Source: Daedaleopsis sinensis
Taxonomy: Eukaryota > Basidiomycota > Agaricomycetes > Polyporales > Polyporaceae
Reading direction: 5' to 3'
DNA: 64,000 nucleotides
Assembly: GCA_033807695.1 (NCBI GenBank)
Contig: CM066305.1
Location: 434,001 to 498,000, forward strand
Each line of letters opens with the position of its first letter. Position 1 is the first letter of the stretch. Position numbers and translations under genes: made by a program. Shown one piece after another: positions 26,618 to 40,483 of this stretch. A model generated the notes under the pieces. It ran no database searches and was not told the DNA's origin. It saw only the letters and a list, made by a program, of their open reading frames with translations.

Positions 26618-27610
26618 TCGATCGTCGCGGACATTTGGAGGTACTGTACCGCTAGTTTGGACGGATTCATTATCGACGCTCATTTCCGCGCGATGGTAGC
26701 GCGGAAATGACTGTTGGTACAATGTGAGGATGCACATGTGACAGCCTCGCGAACCTATGAGTAGGTTCAAAAGTACGCCACTCCAAGCCAACTAGTGCGA
26801 CGACTTACTGTTACCTACTGTTACGTTGCGATTGCACTGTTCATGGTGGTTGCCACAATGATCAAGACAGTCGTAACAGCAGGCGGTGAGTTACTTGAGC
26901 GCCCCTCCCATCATTCAGCACACCCGCAGGTTGAACACAAAGCACAACTTAGGGGAACAACCACTATTCTCCCCACATATGTACAGTGGCAGAGGGTGGT
27001 GCAACAAACAATCCCCTCGCCTTTTACTAGGGGATTCCGTGTTCCACCCTCACATCAATGCCACCTTCCGAATTTTTCAGAATACTTGAACCTCGAGTTC
27101 AATGGAATGTCTCTTTTTGGTCCCTTTCAAAACACTTTACGTGACTTTGATACTGAAAGAAGTTAATGGTACTTAGTACTAGTACAGGCTGGTCAAAAAC
27201 CCATTTCGTAAACGTGAAGGTAGTACAGAGGTAGTACTACACACAGTTCCAAGATAGTTTATAGGTTGCGGCAAGTTCACGAAAGTAGCAAGCTGGCAAG
27301 TCACAGTATTAGTAACAAATAACTAGTTCCCTTTCAGAGCATGCTTTGGTTCCGTTCCTCCACCATTATTCCCGACCTTCGTACTGAACGGCGACACCAC
27401 TAGTAGACCCTGAAATCTACTGCCTATGTCTATCTAGTACTGCTTCTAAATTGGGATTTCCGTTGCCCGCCGAGACAATAACTGCATCAATAATTGCAGT
27501 TCAGCAACGAGGTCGCCCCCAATCCACAAACAGCCTTTATATCCTCTGCTGCTGGCGGCCACACACACTCTCGCTCTCTCGATCCTACTCCCCCGGAAGC
27601 TTGACTTGCA
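26618..27610. other. intergenic region with a perfect hairpin
   Basis: About 1 kb lies between two same-strand genes. The hairpin at 26681-26709 is the only structure found. A 123-codon frame at 26795 has no coding character. Confidence 0.5.
26681..26709 (+). other. perfect 11-bp inverted repeat (hairpin) in a probable 3' UTR
   Basis: CATTTCCGCGC is followed after a 7-base loop (GATGGTA) by its exact reverse complement. It starts 64 bases after the stop codon of the membrane protein gene, so it is likely transcribed. No U-run follows. It could be an RNA stability element or a chance palindrome. Confidence 0.75.
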
Positions 27611-30600
27611 ATGTCGTTCGACTCGCGTCCGTTGACTCCAGATTCGCAGCTCACCAGCAGCCTGCATCGCGCAACAGCGAACATCGACGAGCTCACCAAT
27701 GCTCTCACCACTGCCTCTCGCCTATCGTCCCCGGAGCCGGACAACGTGTGTACTTGCTGCTGTGGAAGGGAGGACTGCGAGACAAGCAAGGCATGGGCGA
27801 CGTTGAAGGCGAAGCTGGAGAGCAGGCTCGTCCTTAGCGCAGGTGCGTAGCGACGTACTGTCCGGGAGACGAGCATTGTTGACACTTGCATGATGGTTGC
27901 CAGAGGTGGGGAGGGCGCTGCTGGAACGTCACGAAGCGTTGGTCCGCAGGCAGGAGCAACAGGTGCGCTCGTCGCGTTCGTATCGATACCGCGTAGCTGA
28001 AGGTAGAAGACCTCCAAGACTGCGTCCAGCGGGAGCAAAGATATGGCCGCGCCAGACTCTGTCGACGTCCGCGTCGCCGAGCTTGTGAAGCAGGTGTGTC
28101 TCACGCGTCCCAGTCTCTTCACGTTCTCATTGTGAACGTCTCAGAACGCATTGTTGGAGAAGGCGAGTCGCGGCCTGTTGCATGGTGATACGACCATCCT
28201 GACATCGTACCTCAGCGACTAGCTCAAGCCCTCATGCACACAGAAGTCAGTGAGACTTCGAAGACGTCCCTTCTGCAGGAACTCGAGGCAGCCAAGAACG
28301 ACGTGGCACGACTGAGCTCGCAGAACGCTCGCGCTGTCGGTCTCGAGAACCGGTTGGCTATAGCTCTACAGGAGAAGGACGATCTCAAGCAGGAGCTTGA
28401 CAGTGCCACCCAGAGATCTCGCATGGCGGAGTCCCGCATCGTGTCGTACCGAGAGAAATGCGGTCAGTTGTGTTCTTGATCTATCAAGCAATGTTGCTCA
28501 CACCGTCTACTCAGCGAAATTACAGGCTCAAGTGGCTCGGCTGCGAGAAGACGTTGACTCGCAGAGAATGCATAGGCAAGAATTCTCAGAGGAACTTCTC
28601 AATGACGCCAAACAACGTCTGGAGCAGCTGCAATACCACGTGAGCCACCCTCCAGCATATGGAGAATATCACTGACGAGCCCTCCAGCAACTCGGACACA
28701 CTGCCGATATCCAGGACGCCGAGGTCACCAAAGTCCTGGAGTCGTTAGTTGCAGACAACGAGGCACTGAAGCGTGACAATGCCGAGCTTCAGAATCTTCT
28801 CGCTGCGGAGAGGGAAGAACTCCATACATTGCAAGAGGAGCTCGAGGAGCGCCGCGCCAGCGACACTCCGTTCCGACGAGGTCACCGCTTCACTCACAGT
28901 GGCAATTCATTCACCTACCACGACACGTCTGCCCCCTTGTCTCCAACGTTCCAGATAGGAACTGCTCCCACCACTTCTATGCTTCGGTCAAGGCTACAGA
29001 ACGAGCAGGCCGCCTCAGAACGGCGTTCGCTCAGCGTTGAGCGCAGCAGAGAACGTACATCTAGACGTCCATTTGTGAGTGTCATGAATGTTATATGACG
29101 GAGCCTGACGTTGAACAGGCAAAACAGGAACCGTTGACTCCTGAAACCGACCGTCGTCCATTGTCTCCGGCAGATTCCCACGTACCTGCTGGCGCCAAAT
29201 GGACGTCGTTCGCTCGATCACGTCCAGGATACGCACCGTCGCAGCTCAGTGCTGAAGTCGACGAGGCAGAGTTCTCAGAACGCCCTCGCGCACAGAAACC
29301 GTTCCTTCTCCTCACCCGCGACCGTGCTGTGCAGACAGACGTCCGGTACACTAGCAGCAGCGCGACGAGCACGCTCTCGCCCTCTCCGATCCCTCGTGCG
29401 TTCGGAGATCACATATCGCCGGCAGATGGACAGTCTGAATCCTCATCTCTCACTGACGGCGCACAATCTACCGCCATCGGCATCCTCGTCGAGCGCACGA
29501 CCCTTCTCCTCAACCGGATCACCCAAGCCGATGCACTAACTCTTACCAATCGTCTCAAGCGGCAGCATCTGCTTGGTGCCGACATCAGCCACCTCTCCCG
29601 CACTACTGTCAACGCCATCCTGAACGACGCGTCGGCGCTTCGGGGTCACTTCCATGCCTTCCTCGAAGACGAGAAGACAGTGACCACATGCACTCGACGC
29701 GACCTGCGGGCACTCCTCAAGCTCATCAAGGACGCCTTCACTGAGCTTGGACAGCTGCGCGTTACACTCAACGACGTCATCCTCGATCCCACTGTGGCTG
29801 GGAAGGTCAGCGAGATGGCCCTGAACCCCTCCAAAGCACAGGCGTCCGATGGGGCATCCCGCGACAACGCCGCAGCACACAGTGCACCGTCGTGGATCGC
29901 GCCCTTCTCCAAGCTCCTCGGTCTGCCAGGTGGTAGCGGCAGCGGCGCGACGGCAGACACGGCTGCATCGCGTGCCCTCTCGCCCCCTGCCCGGAACATC
30001 GGGCGCGGACGGCCGCCAAGGATCGCGCCGAAGCTGCAGCCTGCGCTCTCCGCGTCCGCGATGACCGTAAACGTCGAGTTCAGTGGCACCGCCGTCGGTC
30101 GTGCCGTCACGAGCACGTACTCGGCCCACCCAAACCGTATGGACTTCAGCGGGCTCACCACTCCGGCCAGCGCGAACACATCTGCGATGGCGCAATCGGC
30201 CCCTCGGCCGGACCACTCGAGGAGCGTCATGGACATCTTCGCTGGGGCCCCGCGGCCGGCCGAGGGAGATCCCTGGGTGGTGATTCCCCGGCCGCCGAGC
30301 AGCAGCAGCAGGAGAGTGAGCCGGACGACAAGCCTCGCTGGGATGAGCCATGTCGCGGCGGCCTCTGCAACCATGGGCCGGGCGTCCCTCCGACACCCTC
30401 TGGGCGGGGGCAAGCGCCTCTCGCGCATCGTCGACGCTATCATCGACTCCCCACAGGTCGGTGCTCCTTCTGGCGACGTTAACGGCTCCGGGTCCGGCAC
30501 GGGGTCGGGGTCGGATGAGGGCCCGCCCCCTGCGCTGGAGCGTGCGCTGCGGCGCGGGCTTTCAGACTCGTCCATCCACACGACGTTCACACAGCACGGG

Positions 30601-31017
30601 GACGACGCGCATGACGAGCCGGGCCCGTCACAGCCAGCCGATCGCGAGTCCGTCCTCCAGGCGCTCTCGCGGAAGGTGCAAGCATTCCGTTTCATGGCGC
30701 CCCCTCCGGTACCTGAAGGGGCCGCCGAGCGCGACGGGTCGTCGTCGCGGCCGCAGACTCCCGTTGCACGGCCTACCACCGCAAAGGCGACGGAGGGCCT
30801 CGATGCGCCGAAGAGGTCTCCCCCGCGCGCGATACCGCACAGGCCGTCTGCGAGGGCCCCGACGCTGTTCGGGCTGGGCTCGTGGGCGGCTGGCCTGGAG
30901 GATGTGGAGGACGCGGGGCGGGCCGTGCCTCCGTCGTACTATGGCGGTAGCTTGAGCCCTCGCGACGAGGCGTTCATGCAGCGGAACACTTGGTCACGAC
31001 CACACGACCTCCCGTGA
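27611..31017 (+). CDS. large coiled-coil protein with a conserved-looking central helical region
   Basis: Eight exons (27611-27842, 27904-27962, 28007-28093, 28145-28162, 28216-28462, 28515-28639, 28688-29074 and 29119-31017) give 1017 residues. The N-terminus has a CTCCCGREDC cysteine cluster (about residue 48). Residues about 85-330 form long coiled coils (LLEKRLAQALMHTEVSETSK; LQELEAAKNDVARLSSQNARAV; KLQAQVARLREDVDSQRMHR). A Ser/Pro/Arg-rich linker follows, then a helical block at about 515-630 (LVERTTLLLNRITQADALTL, NRLKRQHLLGADISHLSRT, RDLRALLKLIKDAFTELGQL). The rest is disordered and basic. Such architecture fits cytoskeletal or spindle-pole/septum scaffold proteins, but I do not recognise the family. 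Exon 4 is only 18 bases, and the intron after it needs a GC donor to keep the heptad frame. The next gene starts 252 bases downstream. Confidence 0.75.
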
Positions 31018-31269
31018 TGCACTGGCTGGGCGCACGACTCGGCGGGGTTGGAGGAGGATATAGTTTCTCGGGAAGCGTTTTGCTGTATATCCACTGTGTA
31101 AATTATCCAGACATACCCTACGCACAGACTAATACGATACCACGGAGGAGTTATTCTGTTTTGTGTCTTTTCACTATCCAAGGACGAGCTGTTCGTTGTA
31201 ACTGACACCCGCGTTAAACTCGTGCTCAGGCGCGTCGTAAGCGCCTGGCCACCTCCACCACCCACCACC

Positions 31270-32803
31270 ATGTCGGTGTTGTTCGAGACGTCTCTCGGCG
31301 ACATTGTCATCGACCTCGAGACGGAGCTATGTCCAAAGACTTGCGAAAACTTCCTAAAGCTCTGTAAAGTGTACTACTACAACCTCAACGCGTTCTTCAA
31401 TGGTCAGTCACACAATATCCGAAGTCGACGCAACACTCATGCAACGCAGTTTCCAAGGATTTCCTTGCTCAGGTCGGTGACCCTACAGCTACAGGTACCG
31501 GAGGCGAGTCCATCTGGTCTTTGATAGCCTCCCAGACGAACACGTCCGCCCCACGCTACTTCACGCCCGAGTTCGTGCCGCGCCTCAAGCACAAGCAGCG
31601 CGGGACCGTGTCGATGGCCGTCGCGCCCGCGGTCGGCGACGAGCACAAGGGCGGGTGCGGCAGCCAGTTCTTCATCACCCTCGGCGACAACATCGAGTAT
31701 CTGGACGGGAAGCACGCGGTGTTCGGGCACGTCGTGGAGGGGCTGGACACGCTCGAGAGGCTGAACGAGGTCTTCGTTGACCAGGACGGGCGGCCGCTGA
31801 AGGACGTGCGGATACGGCACGTCGAGATCCTCGGTGAGTGGTCCTTGCATGCGGTGGCCGCCGCTGCTGTATATCCGTGCTCATGTCCGGCGAAGAGGAC
31901 CCGTACGGCGACCCGCAAGGGCTCGTTGTCCCCGAAGCCATCCCGGTTCGGCCCCCCGACAACTCGACGCGCATCGCGGAGGACGAGGATCCGCTGGAGA
32001 CACTGCCGGAGGAGGAGGCGGAAGCCGTCCGCCGCAAGAAAGCTGCGCAGGCCTCGGCTTTGACTTTGGAGATGGTCGGAGACCTCCCATTCGCTAACGT
32101 TCGCCCGCCAGAGAACGTCTTGTTCGTTTGCAAACTCAATCCGGTCACACGAGATGAGGATCTGGAGCTCATCTTCTCTCGGTTCGGAACCATCATGAGC
32201 TGTCAGGTCATCCGTGACAAGAAGACGGGTGATTCGTTGCAGTACGCATTCATCGAGTTCGACAAGCACGAAGACGCTGAACAGGTACGAGTGCCGAGCT
32301 GTGATATACTATGTGCCCTAACACCGGCCGCGAATAGGCGTACTTCAAGATGCAAAACGTACTGGTCGATGATCGACGAATATGGGTTGACTTGTGAGCA
32401 CATTCCCTTTCTGCGTAGATATCTTGCTCAAAGCTCCCGCAGCTCTCAATCCGTGGCTCGTCTGAACTCAAACTGGTCAAACGATGTCAAGATGGGCCCG
32501 CGAGGTGGCCGTGGGCGTGGCGCTGGTGGCTTCGGCGGCCGAGAAGACCTGGAGGCGACCCGTCGATACCGAAACCAGTCGGATGCTGCTGGCAATGCGT
32601 ATGGCATGGTCTTCGACGTACCTGACGGGCGGCGGGGACATCCCAAGAGCCGGAGCCGGAGCCCACCGCGCAGGGACCGATCGAAGGAGCGTTCGCGGCG
32701 GTCGAGGTCTCCACATCACCGTACGGACCGCCGAGGCGACGTTGACAGGGAACGCGACCGGCGCGACCGGCGTTCAAGAGAACGGTATGACCGCAGACGT
32801 TGA
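31270..32803 (+). CDS. PPIL4-type cyclophilin with RRM (peptidyl-prolyl isomerase)
   Basis: Five exons (31270-31402, 31450-31833, 31896-32284, 32338-32393 and 32443-32803) give 440 residues. Residues 1-165 are a cyclophilin domain ([61 protein letters not shown]). A linker follows, then an RRM at about 235-315 with RNP2 LFVCKL and RNP1 [11 protein letters not shown], ending in RRIWVDFSQSV. The C-terminus is glycine-rich, then an SR/RD-rich tail ([16 protein letters not shown]). This layout is that of human PPIL4 and fission yeast Cyp6/Rct1, nuclear proteins linked to transcription by RNA polymerase II and to splicing. The length is close to the family norm. The cyclophilin of this subclass is often catalytically weak. 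Confidence 0.92.
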
Positions 32804-33038
32804 ACGTTGAGCCCGGAGCGACTATATGGGCGAACTGTTCGATCAAGCCTCTCGCATTCCCCGCAGGTGCCCTATGTGGGTTGTCGTCCCAGTCAGCGCT
32901 GTATCTCGGTTCCACACATAGTCAGTTCTCGCTGACAAATGATTATGGACGGTTGCAGTCTTCACATGTCATTGTTTCGCAGCCAGTCACCTTCAGCTAT
33001 ATCATGGGCCCGCGCGCAGGGTGCGGCAGAGTACCGCC

Positions 33039-33884
33039 ATGTCTTCCCTGTTTGATTTCCACGATGCTGACCTCGTCTTGCGCCCGAGCTCTCCCCCTTC
33101 TCACACCGACGAGAACGATCACCCATGCGTCGACTTCCGGGTACATCGATGCGTCCTCTCAGCCGCCTCTCCATTCTTCCATGCCATGCTCTCTCTCCCG
33201 CAATCCAGCACAGAGAGTAGAGACAGTTTCCCTATCATCCCATTCACGGAGAGCGCCGCGGTGCTGGACATCCTCCTGCGCTACATCTACCCAGTCTCCG
33301 ACCCAGTCATCGGGACGCTGGAGCAGCTCGTGTCCGTCCTGGAGGCCGCCAGAAAGTACGACGTGACGGTCGCCACCGACGGCCTCCGCAGACGCCTGGT
33401 AGCACCTGAGTTCCTCACAGCGTCTCCGCTCCGGGTCTACGCCATCGCGAGCCGATACCAGCTCGAGGAGGAGGCGAAAGTCGCCTCGCGCGCGACCCTC
33501 GATGTCGGCCTGCACGATCTCCCCCTCCACGCCGACCTCAAGAGCATGTCCGGCTACGCGTACCACCAGCTCCTCCTCCTGCACGAGAAACGCGCACAGT
33601 CCGCGCTCGCGCTGCTCAAGCTCCCAGGGGAGGTCGCGTGCATGTTGTGCAATGGGCGGCACGACGCCCTGGACGGGCCGCCGAAGTGGTGGGATGTTTA
33701 CCAACAGCGCGCGGCGGAGGAGCTGCGGGTGCGCCCGACGGCGCGTGTCGTGTGCTCGCTGCCGTTCTTGCAGCAGGCGGCGCGTGGGGCAGGTTGCGAG
33801 CGCTGTGCGGGGAGCATCTTGGCGTCGTGTTGGTTCTTTGAGGACTTGCGGCGGGACATTGATGCGCTTCCTGCGACGGTGTGA
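33039..33884 (+). CDS. BTB/POZ domain protein (single BTB)
   Basis: An intronless gene of 281 codons. The BTB/POZ domain spans about residues 5-115: FDFHDADLVLRPSSPP, then VDFRVHRCVLSAASPFFHAML, FPIIPFTESAAVLDILLRYIYP and VLEAARKYD. After it comes PLRVYAIASRYQLEEEAKVAS, the helix typical of agaricomycete BTB proteins, also present in the tandem-BTB gene at the left of the window. The C-terminal region has CMLCNGR and CERC motifs that could bind metal, but the spacing fits no named zinc finger. The first ATG of the frame is used. Convergent with the P5C dehydrogenase gene, 277 bases away. Confidence 0.85.
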   Translation: MSSLFDFHDADLVLRPSSPPSHTDENDHPCVDFRVHRCVLSAASPFFHAMLSLPQSSTESRDSFPIIPFTESAAVLDILLRYIYPVSDPVIGTLEQLVSVLEAARKYDVTVATDGLRRRLVAPEFLTASPLRVYAIASRYQLEEEAKVASRATLDVGLHDLPLHADLKSMSGYAYHQLLLLHEKRAQSALALLKLPGEVACMLCNGRHDALDGPPKWWDVYQQRAAEELRVRPTARVVCSLPFLQQAARGAGCERCAGSILASCWFFEDLRRDIDALPATV

Positions 33885-34161
33885 TGCTCGCGGGCTTTCG
33901 CTATCGTAGTAGTAGTCCAATCCTCATTCGTGGAGCTGAAACCCGGCTCTCGCACCGTCCCGTCGAACTAGCCCTGGACGTGACTTCTTATCAGTGTCAA
34001 GCATCTGCACACTGTTTTCCAAGTGCGAACGCGGCTGTCATCGCTCATTGGCTTGGGTTATTCAAAACATTGTTCACAATACAGTGAGTATTCGATACAG
34101 CTAGATATTCTTCTCTCGCTTCGCGTGTTGTACTCTATGTGCACCACTCCGGGCCCCGCAC

Positions 34162-36422
<2,261 letters not shown>

Positions 36423-36701
36423 GGCGATGGTGGTCGTTCGGAACGAAGAGTACTGGGACAGGAGTTGGATGACTCGCCCAAGACTCGCCGACGCTATATC
36501 GTTCTAGCTCGGGAGAAGTCATAGTCCGGCCCGCCCGGCCGCCCGCTTGAAGACTTGGTAGATAAGATTAGATTGTCGCGACTTTCTCTACCTGATACCG
36601 TACTGCTCACTAAGTAGTACCAAGTTATCAACGTCAACATGCAGTTCCGTTCATCACAGTAACCAGTCACTAAGTAATCATGAGGCGTCTGCCACGCAGC
36701 C

Positions 36702-39165
36702 TCATACATCCCCCTCATCCCTCCTGAAATGCGCAAAGTCGCCCGTGACGATCGCCTTCAGCTTCCCAAAGTTCGGCGTGCCGACGCCCGTGACGGGGTC
36801 CCACCCCTTCGTAGCATTGAACCCAGGCGTACCGCACCCAGGGTTATTGCCCGTCGTGATGTCGTTGAACCCGCCCAGCCCCCCAACATCGTTGAGCGCG
36901 TACAGCAACGGGTTCAGGAACCCCAGCGGGCGCAGGCCCTGCGAGAGCCGCGCCGAGTTGAGGAGCGAGACGAAGCCCGCGAACGCCGGCGAGGAGGCGG
37001 AGGTGCCCCCGATCAGGACAGGACGGCCCTGGAGAAACACGCGGAAGGAAGAGGCCTGCGCGGAGACGTCGGGGATCGCCTGTGGAAGGAGCCGTTAGTT
37101 GTGGCGGGACGGTAGAAGTTGACGCAGATTATACGTACACGGCCGTTCGGGTTGAACAGGCCCGCGTAGGTGCCCGGGGCGAGGCCCTTCAGGAATTTGC
37201 TAACCGCACGATCTTGATATGCCGGACGCGAGAACTACAGATATATTGGGTGGGGGGCGTACATATTAGTGTACCGTGCAGAAGAGAGATATCAGTGACT
37301 TACAACGTCGCTAAAACCACCCCCAGAAAAAGGGACCGCTGTCTCGGGTACGTGAAAAGTCCCACCAACCGCGGTGACACTGGAAAGACCGATATGCGAG
37401 AGAAAGGATGAGGTCAGTACTGGCCCGCATGCGACGATCAAAGGAACTGACAAGGGGCAAGTGGGCGGGAACCCGGTGAGGAAGCGGGTCGTATTGCGTC
37501 CGTCGTTGGTGAAGCACTGCTGCTTCGCCGGGTCCGACTCGCCGTCGCCAACACCGCCGTCTCCAGACGAGAACATCAGCGAGACACCGCGGACACCTGC
37601 TAGAATATCAGTCACCACGTCTCGGGTAATCGCGTATATACATAGCTGGTCGATGCTTCACGTACCGAGTTGTGCAAAGCCGTTGCAGACACGCTTAGCG
37701 AATGGAAGGGGGACTGCGTGCACAGATAGTGAGTGTCCGCGCGTCGCGAAGGGAATGAAGGGCGTGCGTACCGGTCTGTTCGCCATCTGCGTAACTGGTA
37801 GAGATGGTTTGTGGAATGTCCTTCTGGGAGAGAACGAAGTCCAGCCACTGGGCGGTGATGCTCCCGCATCAGCGTGGGACCCGTCTCCAACTCTGCACTG
37901 TACTGCACCTTAGAGTAAGGCTCGTTCGTGTTCTCCGTATTACCGTTGTCTGGAATGAATGGTGGGCGGCCTCCCGTTGAGAAGAACGTAGCCGGCGTCG
38001 GAAACGCGAGACCAAACGCGAATTGCGTGTCTGTCGGGTGCGCCGTCAGATAAATGTGCTACCCCGATATCTACGGGTACTGACCTAAGTTGGCCTCGCC
38101 GCCAGCCTCGGAGATGTTCTGAGAGTTCAGCCCACCTATGTATGCAACGAGTCGGTCAGATCTCCACGCCCCTTCATACCATTCATTATGTCACCCACCA
38201 TTGATAAGGAAGGTCTTGAAGGACGTGTTGACCGCATTTGGGAGCTGATCGGCGTAGAACGACTGTAGATCCTGGATGTTTGCGTTTTCTTCAAGGTATC
38301 CAGTTATGCCGATCTGGTTACCATTCTTTGCGGACGGGACGAAGCCGACCGCGTTGTACAGCTGCCGCAAGCAAGTGAGCGTGATCGTCGAGTTGCACGA
38401 CGCGTCGACCTTTCCGCCCGAGGCTGAGGGGACGCTGATTGGGGGCGCGTCAGCCACGACATTGTCGACAGTGAATGGCTCGGGGTCGAAGTGAAAGGTC
38501 GATCGGAGACTCCGCAGACGTGAGAACATCGTTGTTGGCTGGATGAGCTCGACATGGTCGTGCAATTCCTCCGGGAGACTGTACGAGGTCGTGCGAACAA
38601 CCGCATCCCCGCTGGCATCGTGTGTCCAGACGTGATATTCCTGGAGACTGAATTAAGGCCGTGTGGGCCTGGAAGTGTTGAAAATTACATACCGTCTTGA
38701 GCATCTCTTCAGCGAGGCTAACGGGGACATTCACGACGACCCAATCGCGACCAGGAGATCGAGAGAGGTGCTCCTCATACAAGCCGTGAGATGCAAGCCA
38801 TTCGTTAACGAGGTGAACGCTCTCGTCATGGGGAGCGATGAGAGCTTCGACTTCTTCCTTGGTGAGGTGGTCACCGTAGCGCTCGTGGAAGGGATCGCTG
38901 AGCAATAACTAGTTCAGATACTGACATACCACACGAGCAGACGCGCTGACCTGACTTCGTAGAGATGCTTCTCTAGCTGCTCGAAGTTAGATTGAGGGAG
39001 AGCAATGCGGAGCTCGATGATATGGTCAGCCGGTGCGGGTGTAGACTTCGTCCATCCTTGAGGATGCGGGACGGTCTCCTTGATTTTGTATGGGCAGTCC
39101 TTAAATGGGAGCCCAGTGACTGCGATAGCAAAGACAAGAGCAAGCCAGGCAGAGTGAGACCGCAT
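36702..39165 (-). CDS. S53 sedolisin-family protease, copy A (predicted catalytic acid replaced)
   Basis: Eleven exons (38951-39165, 38693-38897, 38199-38640, 38085-38135, 37909-38030, 37772-37847, 37666-37713, 37452-37596, 37304-37379, 37139-37234 and 36702-37079) give 617 residues. It has a signal peptide ([15 protein letters not shown]), then the pro-kumamolisin activation domain (about 25-190: [53 protein letters not shown]). The peptidase domain follows with [10 protein letters not shown] (oxyanion Asp) and GGTSASSP (nucleophile Ser519). The Glu of NEPYSK (Glu341) is kept, but the residue four further on, Asp or Glu in the paralogues, is Lys345. Members are secreted acid tripeptidyl peptidases (grifolisin/aorsin type) after prodomain removal. 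Activity of this copy is doubtful. A C-terminal [20 protein letters not shown] block is the expected calcium-site region. Confidence 0.9.
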
Positions 39166-39240
39166 GTCTGCCGCTGGTCGGACGTTTAGTCGACGTCGAC
39201 TTGCAAGGGGCCGTGGAGGGTCGCGCGGCTGGTGTGCGGG

Positions 39241-39247
39241 TTTTATA
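39241..39247 (-). promoter_or_regulatory. TATA box of S53 copy A
   Basis: TATAAAA on the minus strand, about 75-80 bases before the start codon. Copy B has TATAAAG about 55 bases before its start, so a TATA-driven promoter looks shared by these secreted proteases. Confidence 0.6.
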
Positions 39248-39249
39248 GC

Positions 39250-40483
39250 GGAGCACAGAGAGCGTCATCTCCATTCAACAATGGCGTGGTCATTAATGAC
39301 GTGAACAAATGTTCAAATTCCGATCTGGCTTCCTCGCGGACGGGCATTCGTCTGCCATATGGCTTCCCTCCATCATGGGAAGAGAAGCGGTAGTACGTAC
39401 CTGAAGCGCTGACCGTTCTTATGAGAAGGACCACGACGGCCTGAAGACCCAAGAGAGAGCTAACACATCCTCCAGAACGTCGGCTTGAGGCCTCCAGATT
39501 GACCACTGTCCTTTGAAGGGCCCGCTCGAGTCGCGAACTGGCTTAGCGAGCTCCAGCTGACTGTGGACTTGAATTCAACCAACTTTGAATGGCTATGATT
39601 ACAGGGACTCAGGAGCTTCTAGAGCATGAACGCAAGCCAGATAAGATCTATAAGAATAGCCCCATAGTCGTGTGGGACAGAGATATTGATGTTGGGGTGC
39701 CGCGCGGGCGTCGGTCGGGGAGGAGAAGGTACGAAGAGGAGAAAGGATCGACGTGCTCCTCAGGAAGATTTTATTATACTCTTAGGTCCGGCGGCCCAGG
39801 CCGCGGCTCCGGATGCACTAGATCATGGATCTTGTCACACATCACAAGCTTAGTTCCAATTCGGAAGTAATAAGTAACGCTTGCGCTGTCCCCTGCTCGT
39901 TCAACCGCGTTGAACGTTGAATATTGAGGAAAATACTCTCTACTTACTGGGAATAGGATAGTACTATACTTTACCTTATGATCATTATAGAATGATACAG
40001 TGTCCGATTAATGGTGCATACTAAAATTACCAGGTCACAGAGCATGTCACGCAGCGCCTAGCAGCGCCACACCTAGTGCCACCGCCAACGAATCAGTGGT
40101 TCAATAAATATGTTCTGATCTTGATGATCGCCAACCGTACTTACCGGTAAGGCTAGCACTTGATAAACGTGATGCTAGAGCCCTGCACTAACGCTTATAC
40201 TAATGTACTTAGATCCTAGCACCATCGCGTGTTATATTTTCCGGCCTCGTTGTGCTTTTGATAGGAGATATGAACTCGGCCACGACTGCGCTTTCAGACA
40301 ACTTGTCCTCGAACTACCGTCACGCTAGCGTCGACGTCCTGACCGCTCGCAGCTCGCGTCCGTCACCGTATGGTGCACCGGCCGCCCTACTAGGTCCTTG
40401 GCTGCCCGTAGTGCGCATTGTCACGCAACATCGTGCATAGTTCAAGTTGCTAAATATCCTTTCGTAATCGGGGTAGCTGGAGC
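39250..40483. other. intergenic region between S53 copy A and DUF6533 copy C
   Basis: About 1.2 kb of AT-rich sequence. A 12-base palindrome (CTTACCGGTAAG) lies near 40140. No coding frame or recognisable transposon is seen. Confidence 0.5.

Noticed and set aside
29646..30779. A 377-codon minus-strand frame
   Set aside because: Antisense to the last exon of the coiled-coil gene; composition bias from a Ser/Pro-rich exon explains it.
39900..40260. Possible transposon remnant in AT-rich sequence
   Set aside because: Apart from a 12-base palindrome there are no paired ends, no coding frame and no second copy in the window.
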